Source: Agrypnia vestita (taxonomy: Eukaryota; Arthropoda; Insecta; Trichoptera; Phryganeidae). From it: a stretch of 64,000 nt of DNA. Location of the stretch: positions 1 through 64,000 of the forward strand of contig JADDOH010002632.1 in the NCBI GenBank assembly GCA_016648135.1. Direction: 5' to 3'. A model generated the notes under the pieces. That model ran no database searches. It saw only the letters and a program-made list of their open reading frames with translations, and was not told the DNA's origin. Numbering within the stretch: position 1 is the first letter of the stretch; each line of letters starts with the position of its first letter. The translations under genes and the position numbers were made by a program. Of this stretch, positions 46,141-57,174 are shown piece after piece.

Positions 46141-46190
46141 TTTTTGGTAAAACCAACCGGTTTCGGAAACAACGTTCCTTCATCAAGGTA
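46100..46190 (-). ncRNA. Hammerhead-like motif of a Penelope-type terminus
   Basis: Minus strand 46187-46155: CTTGATGA, A, stem II GGAA/TTCC with a central loop, then GAAAC, CG and GTT. Its downstream flank (AAAAATTAAGTGGTGATAAA, CTAAGTTAATTTG) parallels AATAAGTGGTTTAAACAAAG, GTTAATTT after the 31327 copy. The sequence otherwise differs, so this is another family with the same architecture. Confidence 0.55.
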
Positions 46191-47419
46191 TACTTAATAC
46201 TGTATATTGTAGTATTTTTATAGTGAACTATTAAAAAAATAGGTAATGATTCGTAAATAATATCATTGGTTTTTATCATTGTTAACGGATTTGCAACAAG
46301 ACTAGTTAGGAAGATATTTTTGTCATTATTTATTATTAATAACAAAATATATTTTTCTTCAAAAACAGCAAAATAATTTTGTGGTGACATTATTAATCGT
46401 AATCAAATACTTTGTTTTCAATTATTAGTATGACAATATTTTTCAATAACCGTGTTTTTATATAAATTAGGATAAGTGGTTAAATTTAACAGTAAAATCA
46501 ACATGTAAAAAAATGTCAATATTTTATTAAAAGTTGATCATGATTTTAACAATAAATTTTATAAAAAATGTGATTATTTAAACATCTCGAATGACTTTGA
46601 CAATGAAGAAAATGACTGTTTCCGATACTGGTTGGGAAAATATATAAACTCAACTAAAAGATTGAAAGAAAAGATAATTATTTACAAAATGATTACCTTT
46701 TCTTTCAAAAATATAATAAATTATTTATATCATATACAAATGATCGTATTATTTATTTCAGGTAACCTCAAAATGCCACTTACACAACATCCTTTATTAC
46801 GTAGTCAAAATTATGCAACCAGGAGTACATGCATTAACTAGAGGCCGTACCTATATTGAGCGGTGTTCCCCGCCCGTGTTACCCACTAACATGACTAGTC
46901 ATCTGACGTTCCCTTTGACGCTGGGGATCGTCGATCGTTATTGGAATGCCCGAAACGCAATTTGGGGGATAGGCCCAAGGGAAAGGTTTTAATTTCACCC
47001 AATTTCCATTTACCATTTAATACGAAGAATATTCGAAAAACTGAGTTATGAGTAAAACCAATCAATTATCCACAATAATTGCTCGATACATGTGAAAAAA
47101 AATTCTTTAAGGGTACAGAAATAGAACCGCCATATATGCAATTTACGAAATCGAGATATACGCATTTTTTTAGATGTGCATAACAAAAATAAATTAAAAC
47201 ATATAAATATCGTGGTAGTGGCCATGATATTGGCTTTATTGGAAAGTTAATTTGAGCCATTAGTGTTTAAATATAGGGTACTTTAAAGAGCTTTGTTTGC
47301 AAACTGTGCAATTTACTTAGAAAATCATGGACAATATAAAGTAATTCATTTAATGTCTACACTTCGATTTTTTATATTTCGTATACGTTGTATTCTGATG
47401 AAAGGACCATTAAATATAC
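46191..47419. other. No gene recognised; repeat-free GC-richer block
   Basis: 46850-46990 is GC-richer and repeat-free (GTTCCCCGCCCGTG, TGGGGATCGTCGATCG). Small frames lack motifs. Confidence 0.35.
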
Positions 47420-47422
47420 TAC

Positions 47423-47480
47423 ACCTGCCGATGAGAGATTCTGCTTCTCTCGAAACTTTTGTAGTGAAAAATATAAAAAT
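47423..47480 (+). ncRNA. Hammerhead-like motif (second family, best stem II)
   Basis: CCGATGA box (47428-47434, one change from CUGAUGA), a perfect five-pair stem II GAGAG/CTCTC (47433-47451), GAAAC (47452-47456), TTTT and GTA (47461-47463). That gives an ultrashort stem III AC/GU with a GUA cleavage triplet. Only the U-to-C change at core position 4 argues against activity. Relatives are at 941, 3595, 19375 and 52923. Confidence 0.55.
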
Positions 47481-48185
47481 ATCGTGAAAAAAATACCTTG
47501 TTTCCTCTACTCGCGTAGAAGAAACAAGGTTAATGTGTTTTCTAATCTTGAATAATATCTATAATGTTAACGCCAGATCCACCAATAATATAAATATGTT
47601 TTTGATAAAATCATTTTAAAACATACACGTTTTTAAGCAAAATTAAAGCAAAATTAAAAAATTAAACCAAAATTCACACAATACGAGTACACCGGATAAT
47701 CATTTTCAAACAAGTCACCTTATATTTTCAAGTTCTTTCAATGCCTCTTACATTTAAAGCAAAAGAATAAAATAGGTAGGTACTACATATTTCTAGCATA
47801 TACTTATCTAACTATTTTGACATCTTCACACCAAACTAATATCACTAAACCTTTAGCCTTGTCGGCTTCTAAACCATCTGATTTACCCTTCTTTGGATGC
47901 GAAATCGGATTCGTATAAATTTGAATTTGACCACGTAGAAATAATAATGCATAGAAAATTCAGAAAAGAGTTTGACCCGACAGATGGACATACATAAATG
48001 AAAAGATGGCATGTGCGAAAATTAGACGCGATTAAAGAAAAAAATTCGGTTACGATGAAATAATAAGGATGGAAATTTTTTTCATGATTGGATGATACAT
48101 AAATCAAACACTTTATAAAGAAATAAATTAGCTGCGATTCAAAAACGAAAATTAAAATAACAGTCAATTTTATGAAATTCAAATA
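47481..48185. other. No gene recognised
   Basis: A CTTGTTTCCTCTACTCGCG / TAGAAGAAACAAG hairpin lies at 47497-47530. The 99-codon minus frame (48182-47883) lacks motifs. Confidence 0.4.
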
Positions 48186-49400
48186 TTAGGTCCTTACATA
48201 TGAAATTGGCGTTTAGTATGGGAGGAACATAAAGCCGATTTTTTTTTATTATAATATATTTATTTAATCAAAGTATGTACCATTGCTATCTATGCACTTT
48301 TGCCATCTCATAGGTAGTTCATCGATCCCTTAACTAAAAAAACCATTCGGACGGGAATCAATAAAATCTTTGAAGGCGGTTTGGACTGCCCCATCGGAGT
48401 TGAATTTTTTCCTTTGCAAGAAGTTATCCAAATTTCGAAAAAAATGGTAATCTGTTGGGGCAAGGTCCGGAGAGTACGGTGGATGTCTTAGACATTCCAA
48501 TTGAAGCTCCTCTAATTTGGTAGCCGTCTGTTGTGCAGTGTGTGGTCTAGCGTTATCATGAAGCAGCAGTGGCCTAGAGCGATTAACCAGCCTCGGTTGT
48601 TTAGCAGCTAGCTTTTCCATCATGGTTTGCAGTTGCTGACAATAGACATCTGCCGTAATCGTCTGGCCAGATTTAAGAAAGCTGTAGTGAACGACACCAG
48701 CACTAGTCCACCAAACGCTCACAAGTAACTTTTTTGGAGTCAATTTTCGCTTGGGGCATGGTTTGGCTGGTTCGGCAGGGTTCAGCCATTGCGATGAGCG
48801 CTTCCGATTATCGTACAGGATCCACTTTTCATCACAGGTAATGATTCGATTTAAAATCCCTTCATTATTGTGCCGGTTGAGTAATGCAACGCAGCAGTCA
48901 ACGTGCGTTTGTTGATTTGCTTCACTCAATTCATGAGGTACCCACCTTTCAAGCTTTTTCACCTTACCAATTTGCTTCAAGTGGATTAAAACAGTTTTAT
49001 CACTAACACCGCAGCCTGCAGCTAACTCGGATGTGGTTTGCGATGGATCCGCTTCCACAATAGCCTTCAATTCTTCATTATCAACTTTGGTCTCCGGCCG
49101 TCCACGGGGCTTGTTCTGCAGGTCGAAATTTCCAGAACGAAAACGTTGGAACCAAAAACCAAAATTGCAAAAACTCGTACTCGTAAATAACGCGATATTT
49201 CAAGTTTTTCATTTTGTAAACTGAGTGACGCAAAGAAAAAAACAATTGAGGAAAAAACAAATTAATTATAATTTTCAAAACACAAATACATGAGTAAATA
49301 GCTGTATAAATTTGGATTTGGAATTCCTAACCAAAGAGAAGATATTTGAGATCAAATTTGCCAGTACGGCAAAATGCCAATTTCATATGTAAGGACCTAA
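48186..49400 (-). mobile_element. mariner transposon, full length but inactivated
   Basis: Ends TTAGGTCCTTACATATGAAA and its inverse TTTCATATGTAAGGACCTAA form near-perfect TIRs of about 28 bases. The element is flanked by TA (48184-48185 and 49401-49402), the duplicated target of Tc1/mariner transposons. At 1215 bp it is slightly below the usual 1.3 kb, explained by an internal deletion in the transposase gene. The TIRs are almost identical, which suggests a fairly recent insertion. Confidence 0.95.
48264..49212 (-). pseudogene. mariner transposase, broken (D,D34D catalytic triad kept)
   Basis: Encodes the cut-and-paste transposase. The long open part (49073-48330) has the helix-turn-helix region (SELAAGCGVSDKTVLIHL), the linker motif WVPHEL, and catalytic aspartates in ITCDEKW, HDNARPHTA and YSPDLAPTDYHFF. 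Exactly 34 residues separate the second and third D, the mariner signature. Upstream, RSGNFDLQNKPRGRP continues in frame to about 49185. The likely ATG is at 49212-49210 (MKNLKYRVIYEYEF), but a deletion and frameshift between YEYEF and FWFQRF removes about 30 residues. A TAA after NGFFS truncates the C-terminus; the lost tail (GIDELPMRWQKCI..) is still readable to a TAA at 48264. The TTG at 49068-49070 is an internal leucine, not a start. Confidence 0.93.
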
Positions 49401-49402
49401 TA

Positions 49403-50475
49403 TAATATTTATAAAATGTTATAAAATCTTGTGAAACAATAAAATTTTAATGTCAATGTTTTTCATTATGACATAAGTTTTTTGATAATGACGTTAAATT
49501 CTTTATTATTGTTATTAATTTAATTTATTTTATCTCTGATAATTAAAATAAAGATAAGTCAAAGGATAATAGTTCCTAAATTCGATAATTAGTAAAATTA
49601 TTATTTTATTTAAAATCCAACAATCGTGGTTTGATTACTGTTTTCCAAACAACGGTTGAAAATGCTGCATTGAAGAATAGGTTTTAACGCAATAAATAAA
49701 TGAAATAATTCAATACGCGGACTGCAAAGACCCTACAACGGTCAACTGAATAGTTCCCCTAAAGTATTCAGGCAGCTTTGAGTGCACCTATGGTCAGGTT
49801 TAATGCTATCCGGAAATCCAAGGATTACATGAAAGCCCAAAGCGGGATATTCATCTCTGTGTGATAATTTCCGTTCTAGAAGAATAAATTGCGAGGAGTT
49901 CCATGCCGCTTTAGATGGGTGCAACATTTCAAGTCGTTATTATCATCGTTAAAATAATTAAAGTATGCAATCGCGGATAGCGGTCCGCATTTTGGTCTAT
50001 ACCGCTAGATATAAATGTGTCTCTACCCTACCCTACAAAGAGATTTATTATTCGCGGTGAAACCATTTATATGTAAAATATTTCTCACTGCTATTTTCTT
50101 GAAATGTTACGCTATTCACAGTTTTAATTAAAACTAGCGAATTCGAAAATTCATCAAATCAAAAAATAAAATAAAAACGCTTACAACGAAAGAAATATTC
50201 TCGCGTCTGAAATTTTTTTAAGATTTTCCCATTCATAATTTCAGACTTTTTAAAGAATCCTATGAGCCGAATATTGTTGAATGGTTGGAGTTGATTATTT
50301 TCCTATATAAATACGCGAACCGTTTGAATACGCAGTCGCTCTCAATTTCCATATGAATTCATTTATTTATTGACATAATGTACGCACAACGCACAATTAA
50401 TAGTTGTTTGCTTTCTTTGAATTCACGACATAATTATCGGTAGATATAATAATTATATGTGTGATTGTTATTATA
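49403..50475. other. No gene recognised
   Basis: Short frames without motifs; moderately AT-rich. Confidence 0.4.
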
Positions 50476-50737
50476 TGTGATGTTCTCGTCCCATGTGTTA
50501 GGAGAAGAATTTTGTTGGTGTTAGGAATCCAGTCAAACTCGCTGTACTACTCCAAGACACTTCACGCGACAATATTACGGTATACAAATACAGCATAGGC
50601 TGTTGCTGATATATCTGCGTAGCAAGAGAGCGCGGCAAGATGGCATTTCCTCATTTATAGCATTTTCTCTCTCTCTTTCTCTCATACCGGCTGTCTCTCT
50701 CATTCATTCGGACAGACGTTCACTCAGATACGTGACA
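50476..50737 (-). mobile_element. Solo LTR (262 bp), same family as 36792-37025
   Basis: Starts TGTGATGTTC and ends TACGTGACA. On the minus strand the 5' part (TATCTGAGTGAACGTCTGTC) parallels GATCTGAGGAACGTATGTC of the 36.8-kb LTR. It is followed by GAGAGAGA runs and a TATA-like GCTATAAATGAGG (50662-50650). Flanks TTATA and ATATA match in four of five positions. No internal region adjacent. Confidence 0.7.
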
Positions 50738-51189
50738 ATATATATCAATGGTGAAAGACTATTCCAAAATATGCATTCTTAGATAATAGAGTTTAAGGTT
50801 TTGTGTTATCGTAATTTAATTCAAATATTACTATAAGCATTAAAAGTGATACTTATTCCTACCAACATGACAAAAAATCATTATTGTTCTCATATTTCTT
50901 ATATCAAAATAATCACATTGTAAAGGGAATATTTTTGCACTCAATTTAAATAAAAATGTATCCAATGCAAATGTATCACATTTTATTGTAAAACAATAAT
51001 GGAAGGTCACACGAGTACGGTATTTTGGGGCATAAAACTAACGATGTACAAACATGTGACATTCTTAACTAATAAAATGTTTTTTTGTAAATGCGGTACT
51101 TGGGGTGCGTTATAAAGATTGTTTCCGCTGGATGAAGGCCGCCCAAAGTGACTCCTTATTCATTGTCCACTTCAAGGATCTGGCGGGTC
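50738..51189. other. No gene recognised
   Basis: AT-rich spacer between the LTR and the TTAA element. Confidence 0.4.
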
Positions 51190-51193
51190 TTAA

Positions 51194-52084
51194 GGGGGGG
51201 GTAAGGTATTATATTTTTTTTTGGATTTATTTTTATTGAATGTTTATATTTTTAACTGAATGCATAATATCTCAAGAATATTGTGTCAAAATATCAAGTC
51301 GATTGGAACAAAATTGACGAAGTTATGAGTATTTTTATACCTGTCGAATTTTTATACCTAACCGACCCTAATGCATTGGATTCGTTCAAACACACGTACA
51401 GTGCTCTTCCCGAGGATGTTTTGGATGCCATCAAGCCTATCCTTTATGGACCTGGCATTGATAATTCAGTGTGAGGTAAGCCGATAAAATTTGCTTATGA
51501 ACGTTTTATAACAGGTTTTTACTGTTCAAAACTTTTAAGTGTTTTCCCCACAACTCACGTCTTCAAAGTCGGTGCCCCTCATAACTTCAAAACTACCGCA
51601 CCGATCCTTTTGAAATTTTGAACACTATTTCTGTTCATAATTTACGAGGTAACGCTGGAGAGTTTTTTCAAATTTGTGGATAATTTTTATTTTTTAATAA
51701 CAAATTAGCCCATTTTTTTCGCAAAAAATCGCTTGTTTCCCGTCAAAGTGTTCCAAAAAAGTGAAAAATTGAAATTTCGAAAAACCCAGCGTTACCTGGA
51801 GAAAAGTATTATCTAACGAATGAACTTTGATTTTTTGATTTCAGATGATCCAGCACCAAGTAATGAGGGGCACCGCAATTCTACTTTTTTCCGAGACACG
51901 TCCGAATAATTGCTGCCATTGTCGTATTTTTTAATATTTCTTTGTGAAAATTTTACACAATATTTTCGAATGACATACTTTAATGTACCATTGGTTTTAA
52001 TAAAGAGATTTTAACTGTGTCATCACAAAAAATTCACAAACATGCCTTTTTTTTGTACGAATTAACCTTACCCCCCCCCCCCCC
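51194..52084 (+). mobile_element. TTAA-flanked DNA transposon, copy 2, with a transposase-like peptide
   Basis: GGGGGGGTAAGGT ends flanked by TTAA (51190-51193, 52085-52088); piggyBac-type target site. Both ends match 14215-15123 (inverted). The core holds a 63-codon frame (51283-51474) with FKHTYSALPEDVLDAIKPIL before a stop near a GAG-GTAAG donor-like site. This peptide resembles, from memory, the C-terminal part of transposase-domain proteins common in insects (LP.DVL.AIKPIY); I cannot confirm which superfamily. The 14-kb copy has a different core but a comparable GID-(D/N)-(Y/S)-V-stop end on its coding strand. Confidence 0.65.
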
Positions 52085-52089
52085 TTAAA

Positions 52090-52215
52090 GACTAAGGGCC
52101 AGCGACCGCCAGACTTACGTTATAGTATCAAACCTGTAATATTTTCTCTAGACGTGCACTACAGTTAATTTGAGTCCGGGGGATTTTGGCAGATAACAGG
52201 TAATACAGGTACAAC
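52090..52215 (+). repeat. Dispersed repeat, second copy of the 25708 family
   Basis: Matches 25708-25845 in order and orientation. It begins within a few bases of the right TTAA of the transposon, suggesting that the transposon inserted at or near the edge of this repeat. Confidence 0.7.
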
Positions 52216-52919
52216 AAATTTAAGTAAAACGTAATAGTAAGAAACCTGTTTTTAAATTTGTTTAACGAGACAGTACTATATGCTTATATTTGTCATTTCT
52301 TCCGCCAGACGCTTTGCAGCTCTATAAATAATCATGTCGTTTACGTTAGAGTAATAAATTTGTATTTTATATATTTTATTATGGCCATTATTTAACACGA
52401 AGGTACATTACAGTAACCATCAATGATTACAAAAATAATTAAAGTTGTATTATACCTTTTTATTCCATTTATTCCATTTATCTCTATTCCCCAAAAATGA
52501 AAAGTCAATAATGTAAAGTAGCCGGAAGCAGAGTCCATTCACTTAAGGTAAGCCACTTGCATTAGTGTGAGTAATACCCTCTGTGACACGTAAACTGTGT
52601 AGTGGTATTCCTTTTTTAAAGCTATTCCATTCGCCAATTCAGTATCATCCGGGCAGTCAAGCGGAGCGGTCGTTTCTTTGTTTAATATTTTTTTTATTTA
52701 AAAATACGGTGACTGCAAGATCACGATACTGTGACCACAGACTTAAACTCAATTTATTATAAATTTATATGAGGATTCGGAGTCCGATGTAGACGACAAT
52801 AGTTTATCTTATTGATTAAAATTAATTTTAAGATTTTTAAATCATTAACTACAATTGGCTACTACATCATTCAACTACAATTTTAAACTGGCTATAACCC
52901 GATACCTTATATTTTAACA
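52216..52919. other. No gene recognised
   Basis: AT-rich, no supported feature. Confidence 0.4.
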
Positions 52920-52922
52920 TTT

Positions 52923-53030
52923 TACATGATGGTGAGAGGGATTGCTTCTCTCAAAACCATGGAAGTAATAAAAATAAAACATATTTTAAATTAAAATTTT
53001 GCACCACGAAGTAACTGCCAAATCTTTCAA
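52923..53030 (+). ncRNA. Hammerhead-like motif (second family, degenerate)
   Basis: CATGATGG box, GAGAG/CTCTC stem II (52933-52952), AAAAC in place of GAAAC, CATG and GAA. The downstream TTTTGCACCACGAAGTAACTG matches the tails near 1131 and 19507. It is a family member with a mutated core. Confidence 0.45.
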
Positions 53031-53597
53031 AGATGTTAAGGACGATTTTATTTTAATGTAAAGCGAAATCTATAAATCTCAATATTGTAGCATACAAATA
53101 CAAAAAAAAAATATTATGTAAGAAAACACGTAAGAAATTTTAATTCCCTTTCATCCAGTTGTGTTCTCTCCACTGAATATACAATAACACATGTACATTT
53201 TTTCACTAGATTATTCCATTATATTATTTCAAGAATGTTACCGAATAAATGTAGGTAATAGATAAGTATAAGGTATCTGCTCGTGTCTAAGAATCAACCT
53301 CTCGCCTTTGGATTCGGGAGAAGGGAAGTTGAATGAAATTTGTTCGTGTTAAATCGGTTAACCACAACAGTGTGACGCGCGGGCCGGATCAAGTGAGCGC
53401 CGGGGATGAATAATTCAGCAGGCGGAACCATGTTCACCCCCGCACGCACTGCCTACAGGGTACCTAATTGGGATATATTTCAAGGAATAATCATTAATAA
53501 CTTTGCTTCAAATTTTGTACGAGGTGGAGGCATGGACACTAAACTCTATAGCTCTACACAAGCATACTGAAAGTTTTCCGGGTGGATAGAGTTACGA
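53031..53597. other. No gene recognised; GC-rich patch
   Basis: 53360-53460 is GC-rich (GACGCGCGGGCCGGATC, GCGCCGGGGATG) and repeat-free. No coding frame. Confidence 0.4.
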
Positions 53598-53765
53598 CTG
53601 TTGAATAAACCGGCGTATGGACTGTTGAAAATACCGGCGTATGGACTGTTGAAAATAACGGCGTATGGACTGTTGAAAATACCGGCGTATGGACTGTTGA
53701 AAATAACGGCGTATGTACTGTTAAAAGTACCGGCGTATGGACTGTTGAAAATACCGGCGTATGGA
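53598..53765 (+). repeat. 24-bp minisatellite, about seven units
   Basis: The unit CTGTTGAAAATACCGGCGTATGGA is repeated seven times with few changes (ATACC/ATAACG alternation, one GTATGTACT). It reads as an eight-residue periodic peptide (AYGLLKI + P/T) in the plus frame and as a periodic FSTVHTPV on the other strand; both are by-products of a unit length divisible by three. Confidence 0.9.
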
Positions 53766-53990
53766 AAAAAGGTCGAGACGTGCTGCGGACTATCAAGGTA
53801 AAAAACTTGAGTATCTCGGACGTATTACGAGAGGACCAAAGTATAGTCTTAACCAATTCATCATCCAGGGGAAAATAAATGGAAAAAGCAGCGCAGGAAG
53901 ACGCCGAATCTCATGGCGGCATAACTTAAGGGACTGCCAACGGCGTAACTCGACTAAGTTGTTGCGTGCAATGGTGAAAATCAATGGATG
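53766..53990 (+). pseudogene. Non-LTR retrotransposon reverse-transcriptase C-terminus (relic)
   Basis: KLEYLGRITRGPKYSLNQFI, IQGKINGKSSAGRRRISWRH and NLRDCQRRNSTKLLRAMV follow the LEYLGHI.RGPKYS.LQ.I.QGKIEGKR..GRRRISWL.NLR.W.......LLRAA order of insect non-LTR reverse transcriptases. Same family as 28433-28690. It begins exactly where the minisatellite stops, and the frame is open through both. Confidence 0.85.
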
Positions 53991-54099
53991 ACACTATAAG
54001 AACAATATATATGTAAATATACATTAAAAGATTGAGTGTGACCGAAGTTTTTTGTAAGACTTAGATACAAAAAACAGTCACTCCGAGTATATGTAGGGT

Positions 54100-54450
54100 T
54101 ATTTGGAAAACTTTAATAGTCTCGCAGGACTGCATTCCTGCTTTAATTATGATTTGAAAATGTTCAAGCAAACATGACCAAATATCAATAGTTATGGATA
54201 TATGCGACAACTAAGTTTGCTTTTTTTTCAATATTTTTGACTCATTTTTTGTAAAACGTTTGACTATTTTTAAAGAAACGTATATCAAATAAGAAACATT
54301 CATTCCCTTTAATACAAATCAAATAAAATAATAAAAATCTTCCAATTCCAATTGGAAACATTCCAATTGGAATTTCTGCAGGGTTTTTATATTGAAATAT
54401 ATTGAAAATAGTTGAAAATATTGATGTGATACGCAATTTTATTACGCACA
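54100..54450 (+). repeat. Dispersed repeat related to the 2050 and 29225 elements
   Basis: 54115-54180 (GCAGGACTGCATTCCTGC, GAAAATGTTCAAGCAAACAT) matches the left arm of 2050-2472, and 54225-54395 matches the interior of 29225-29610. This copy therefore connects both element groups into one family. No right-hand TIR was identified. Confidence 0.6.
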
Positions 54451-54499
54451 TTGCAAAGCAAATTTATTGGCAACAGGTGTTCTTATCTTTAAGTAAGAT

Positions 54500-54700
54500 A
54501 AATTATAGAAGTCTCAAAAAGAATAAGCTGTCAATGTGAGAAACCTGTGTGGAAGTCTTTTTATACGATGGCTCATGGCTTACAAGCTGTATGATCTGGC
54601 GTAAATGATCACCCTACATAATGCAACGTTCGCCAATTCCATCGTTAGAACATCCACACATCATCAAAGTTATATTTTATTTACAGAATCTTTCGTTTAT
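54500..54700 (+). repeat. Fragment of the 58782 TIR family
   Basis: GATAAATTATAGAAGTCTC (also at 55002-55020), GTGTGGAAGTCTTTTTATACG, AATGATCACCCTACATAATG and CAACGTTCGCCAATTCC follow the order of 58782-58925. Right half missing or diverged. Confidence 0.55.
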
Positions 54701-55319
54701 TCGAAATGACTATGCTAGAGACATCTGTAGTCTTTTCTCATGAACTAGTTAGTATAAATAGATTTTTGCAGCTGGTAATGATACCTATACATTTTATAAA
54801 ATGGAGAGTAATAAGCAGTATAAAGTATTTTCAATTGTTTTAATTCCTCTCATAAACCAGCATATTTATTAACTATATTTTTATATGTAGATATGTTCTA
54901 AGAACACAGTTATTGTGGATAAAAGTGAACATAGAAAGGAACACAGTTATTACATAGGTATTACTATACTTTTTCTCCAGAGGGATGATTAATTAATTAA
55001 GATAAATTATAGAAGTCTCACAGAAGTCTGTTCTTATCTTTGTTCTCTAGCGAATTTGTACGTTTGGTAGTTGATATCTCAGAGACATTCCAAGCATAGC
55101 CCTTTCCAATGCTCGTTGGAAATTTACGTATCTTTAAATTGTGTGTGACATTGACGGTCAAGACTAAATACGAGAAACGGTATCACACAATTATTAAATA
55201 AATTCTTTTATATCTTCGGTCTGGGAAACCGTTAAACAAGAGGGATATAAAAGCATACAAACAAATTTGAATGCAGTCATTGAGGATTACTTGTTAACAA
55301 TGTATTGAATTCGACATTT
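54701..55319. other. No gene recognised
   Basis: Contains a short repeat of GATAAATTATAGAAGTCTC (55002-55020). Otherwise nothing supported. Confidence 0.4.
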
Positions 55320-55660
55320 AATAAAAAATATATCTAAAATAATATATAAAAAAAGTAACCCACAAAAACCAAGTTTTTACTATACTCCCTTTCTCATTTT
55401 CGGGTTTCGTGTCTACCATATGCGTCGGAATCTTCATACAATTTGTATGAAAAAAACATAAAAAATTTGAAAAATCCAAAATTATACTATAATTATTAAG
55501 TTTTTTTAACGAAAATTTGACAGATCTTCTTGATCGTCGCCACGAGTCTACTTGCAAAGTTTCAGCTCGATTGGATCACGGGAAAAGGGTTAAAAATCGA
55601 TCCAAAAATTTTTCGTCAAGCAAGCAAGCAGACGCCACGAGTTAAAAGAAAGGAAGTAAT
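55320..55660 (+). repeat. Dispersed repeat, copy 3 of the 2728 family (most complete)
   Basis: Left AAAAAAAGTAACCCACAAAA, ACCAAGTTTTTACTATACTC and CCTTTCTC; then AATCCAAAATTATACTATAA, ACGAAAATTTGACAGATC, GCTCGATTGGATCACGGG and AGCAGACGCCACGAGTTAA to GAAAGGAAGTAAT on the right. The ACTCCCTTT-type sequence near each end is inverted between ends, so this could be a short-TIR DNA element. Confidence 0.7.
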
Positions 55661-57174
55661 AAGAAACATGATTTTGGACGGGATAGACACACAGAATTCA
55701 GTACATTCTAAATTAGTATTCCTCGGAGATTGCATTCAAAACGTTTTTTTTTTTTGGATTTTGCTGCCTGTGCTTTCATACCCCACACATATATTTTAGC
55801 ACATTTATCTGGAAATATGTACAACGTATTCACCCACCCACAGCTGTTTTCAAATGCATGGATAAATAATTTAAAGGGGCTAGCTGCCGGGCTGTGATAA
55901 AATGCCCGGCGAGAGCGGCTCAATTCAAGCCTTAAATTTCGAAAGCGATTAATCGGGGGAGAACGAAACCTGCCCAGGGTTTACATGATGCAAATAACGT
56001 TTCACGTACGTAAAGTTCCCACTACGACATTAATTAATGGCACACACTATAATGATATTAATTAACCACCAGCTAACATATTCGACCGTATTCTGATAAC
56101 AGCAATATTGCATTTTCTGTATCTTGACAGTTGTTGCATGACATTGTAATGCCGTTAATTTTGACTGGTTTGAAATTAATGAATCAATAGGTTAATTTCA
56201 CATTTTACAGATATCTATGAAAATTAATTAAATAGTTTCAGAAAAATAAATTATACTTTGTAACTCTGTATAATTTTTATAATAAAAATCTTAAAAAATA
56301 CGAATCCTTAAAACGCGATGTGATTGGTCGTGACGTTTTTTGGCTAGAATTATAGACAAACATACGTGATCTATGGTGTTTGTCACTGTAATTTGTTTCG
56401 TTTCTACGGTAACCGTTCGTTTCGCTTGGTTTTTACTGGTGCATGGTTTTTTGTGGATTTTGCCGTTTGTGACCTGTTTTAATAAAATAACTATCTAAGA
56501 ATAATAGAATATCTAAGAAAAATAAAAATAACTATCTAATAACACGTTTAAAACAATGGAGGACGGATTTTCAAGGAAAATCCGATAACTTACCGAAAAT
56601 TTATGCTTCAATGTTGGATTCATTTTTCAGTTTTCAGGAATGAATTTCTTCATTTGGGTACCATATAAAATCAAAACTTTTTCCTTACATTATGGACACA
56701 CTATACAAAAAACCGACTTGTTTTGTAAAAAAATCGGTTGTCTAAATACGCGAATTTTTCGTTACGTGTTACACGTCAGATGACATAAAAAGACATGCCA
56801 AATCTAGAATATTTTGAGTTTGTTCAAATCTTTCAGAACAGTGCTGGATTTATGTCACAGAGACATTATTAATCAATTAGCGTATCCTAGTGTAATGCAA
56901 ATAATTCGGATGAATTTCATTACACAAAAAACGTATATTGCTTCCAAAAAAAAAAAAAAAAGTATATTGCTTCCAAAATTCCGCAATCAATTGTAGATTT
57001 TCTCATTAGCGACATCTGTGGGGATTTAGGGGAATGAAAATGGCTTTGTACAGGCCGCATGGAAAAGGCGCTTACAACTCATATATGAAAGCTTTCTACG
57101 CAATTTGAACGTATATACAACTTCCAAAAAATGAATAAGCATGGTATATTCTATCATGGGTAGAAATGGCGAAT
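55661..57174. other. No gene recognised; AT-core homeodomain-like sites
   Basis: 55860-56170 is repeat-free and has ATTAATTAATGG and ATTAATTAACC near 56029-56070, which resemble clusters of homeodomain TAAT cores. An A run lies at 56945-56960. No coding frame supported. Candidate regulatory region. Confidence 0.35.

Noticed and set aside
49068..49070. TTG as start of the mariner transposase
   Set aside because: The frame continues upstream with conserved residues (RPETKVDNEE); the codon is an internal leucine.
53554..53856. Periodic FSTVHTPV peptide (minus) and AYGLLKI peptide (plus)
   Set aside because: Both come from a 24-bp minisatellite and are not evidence for a repeat protein.
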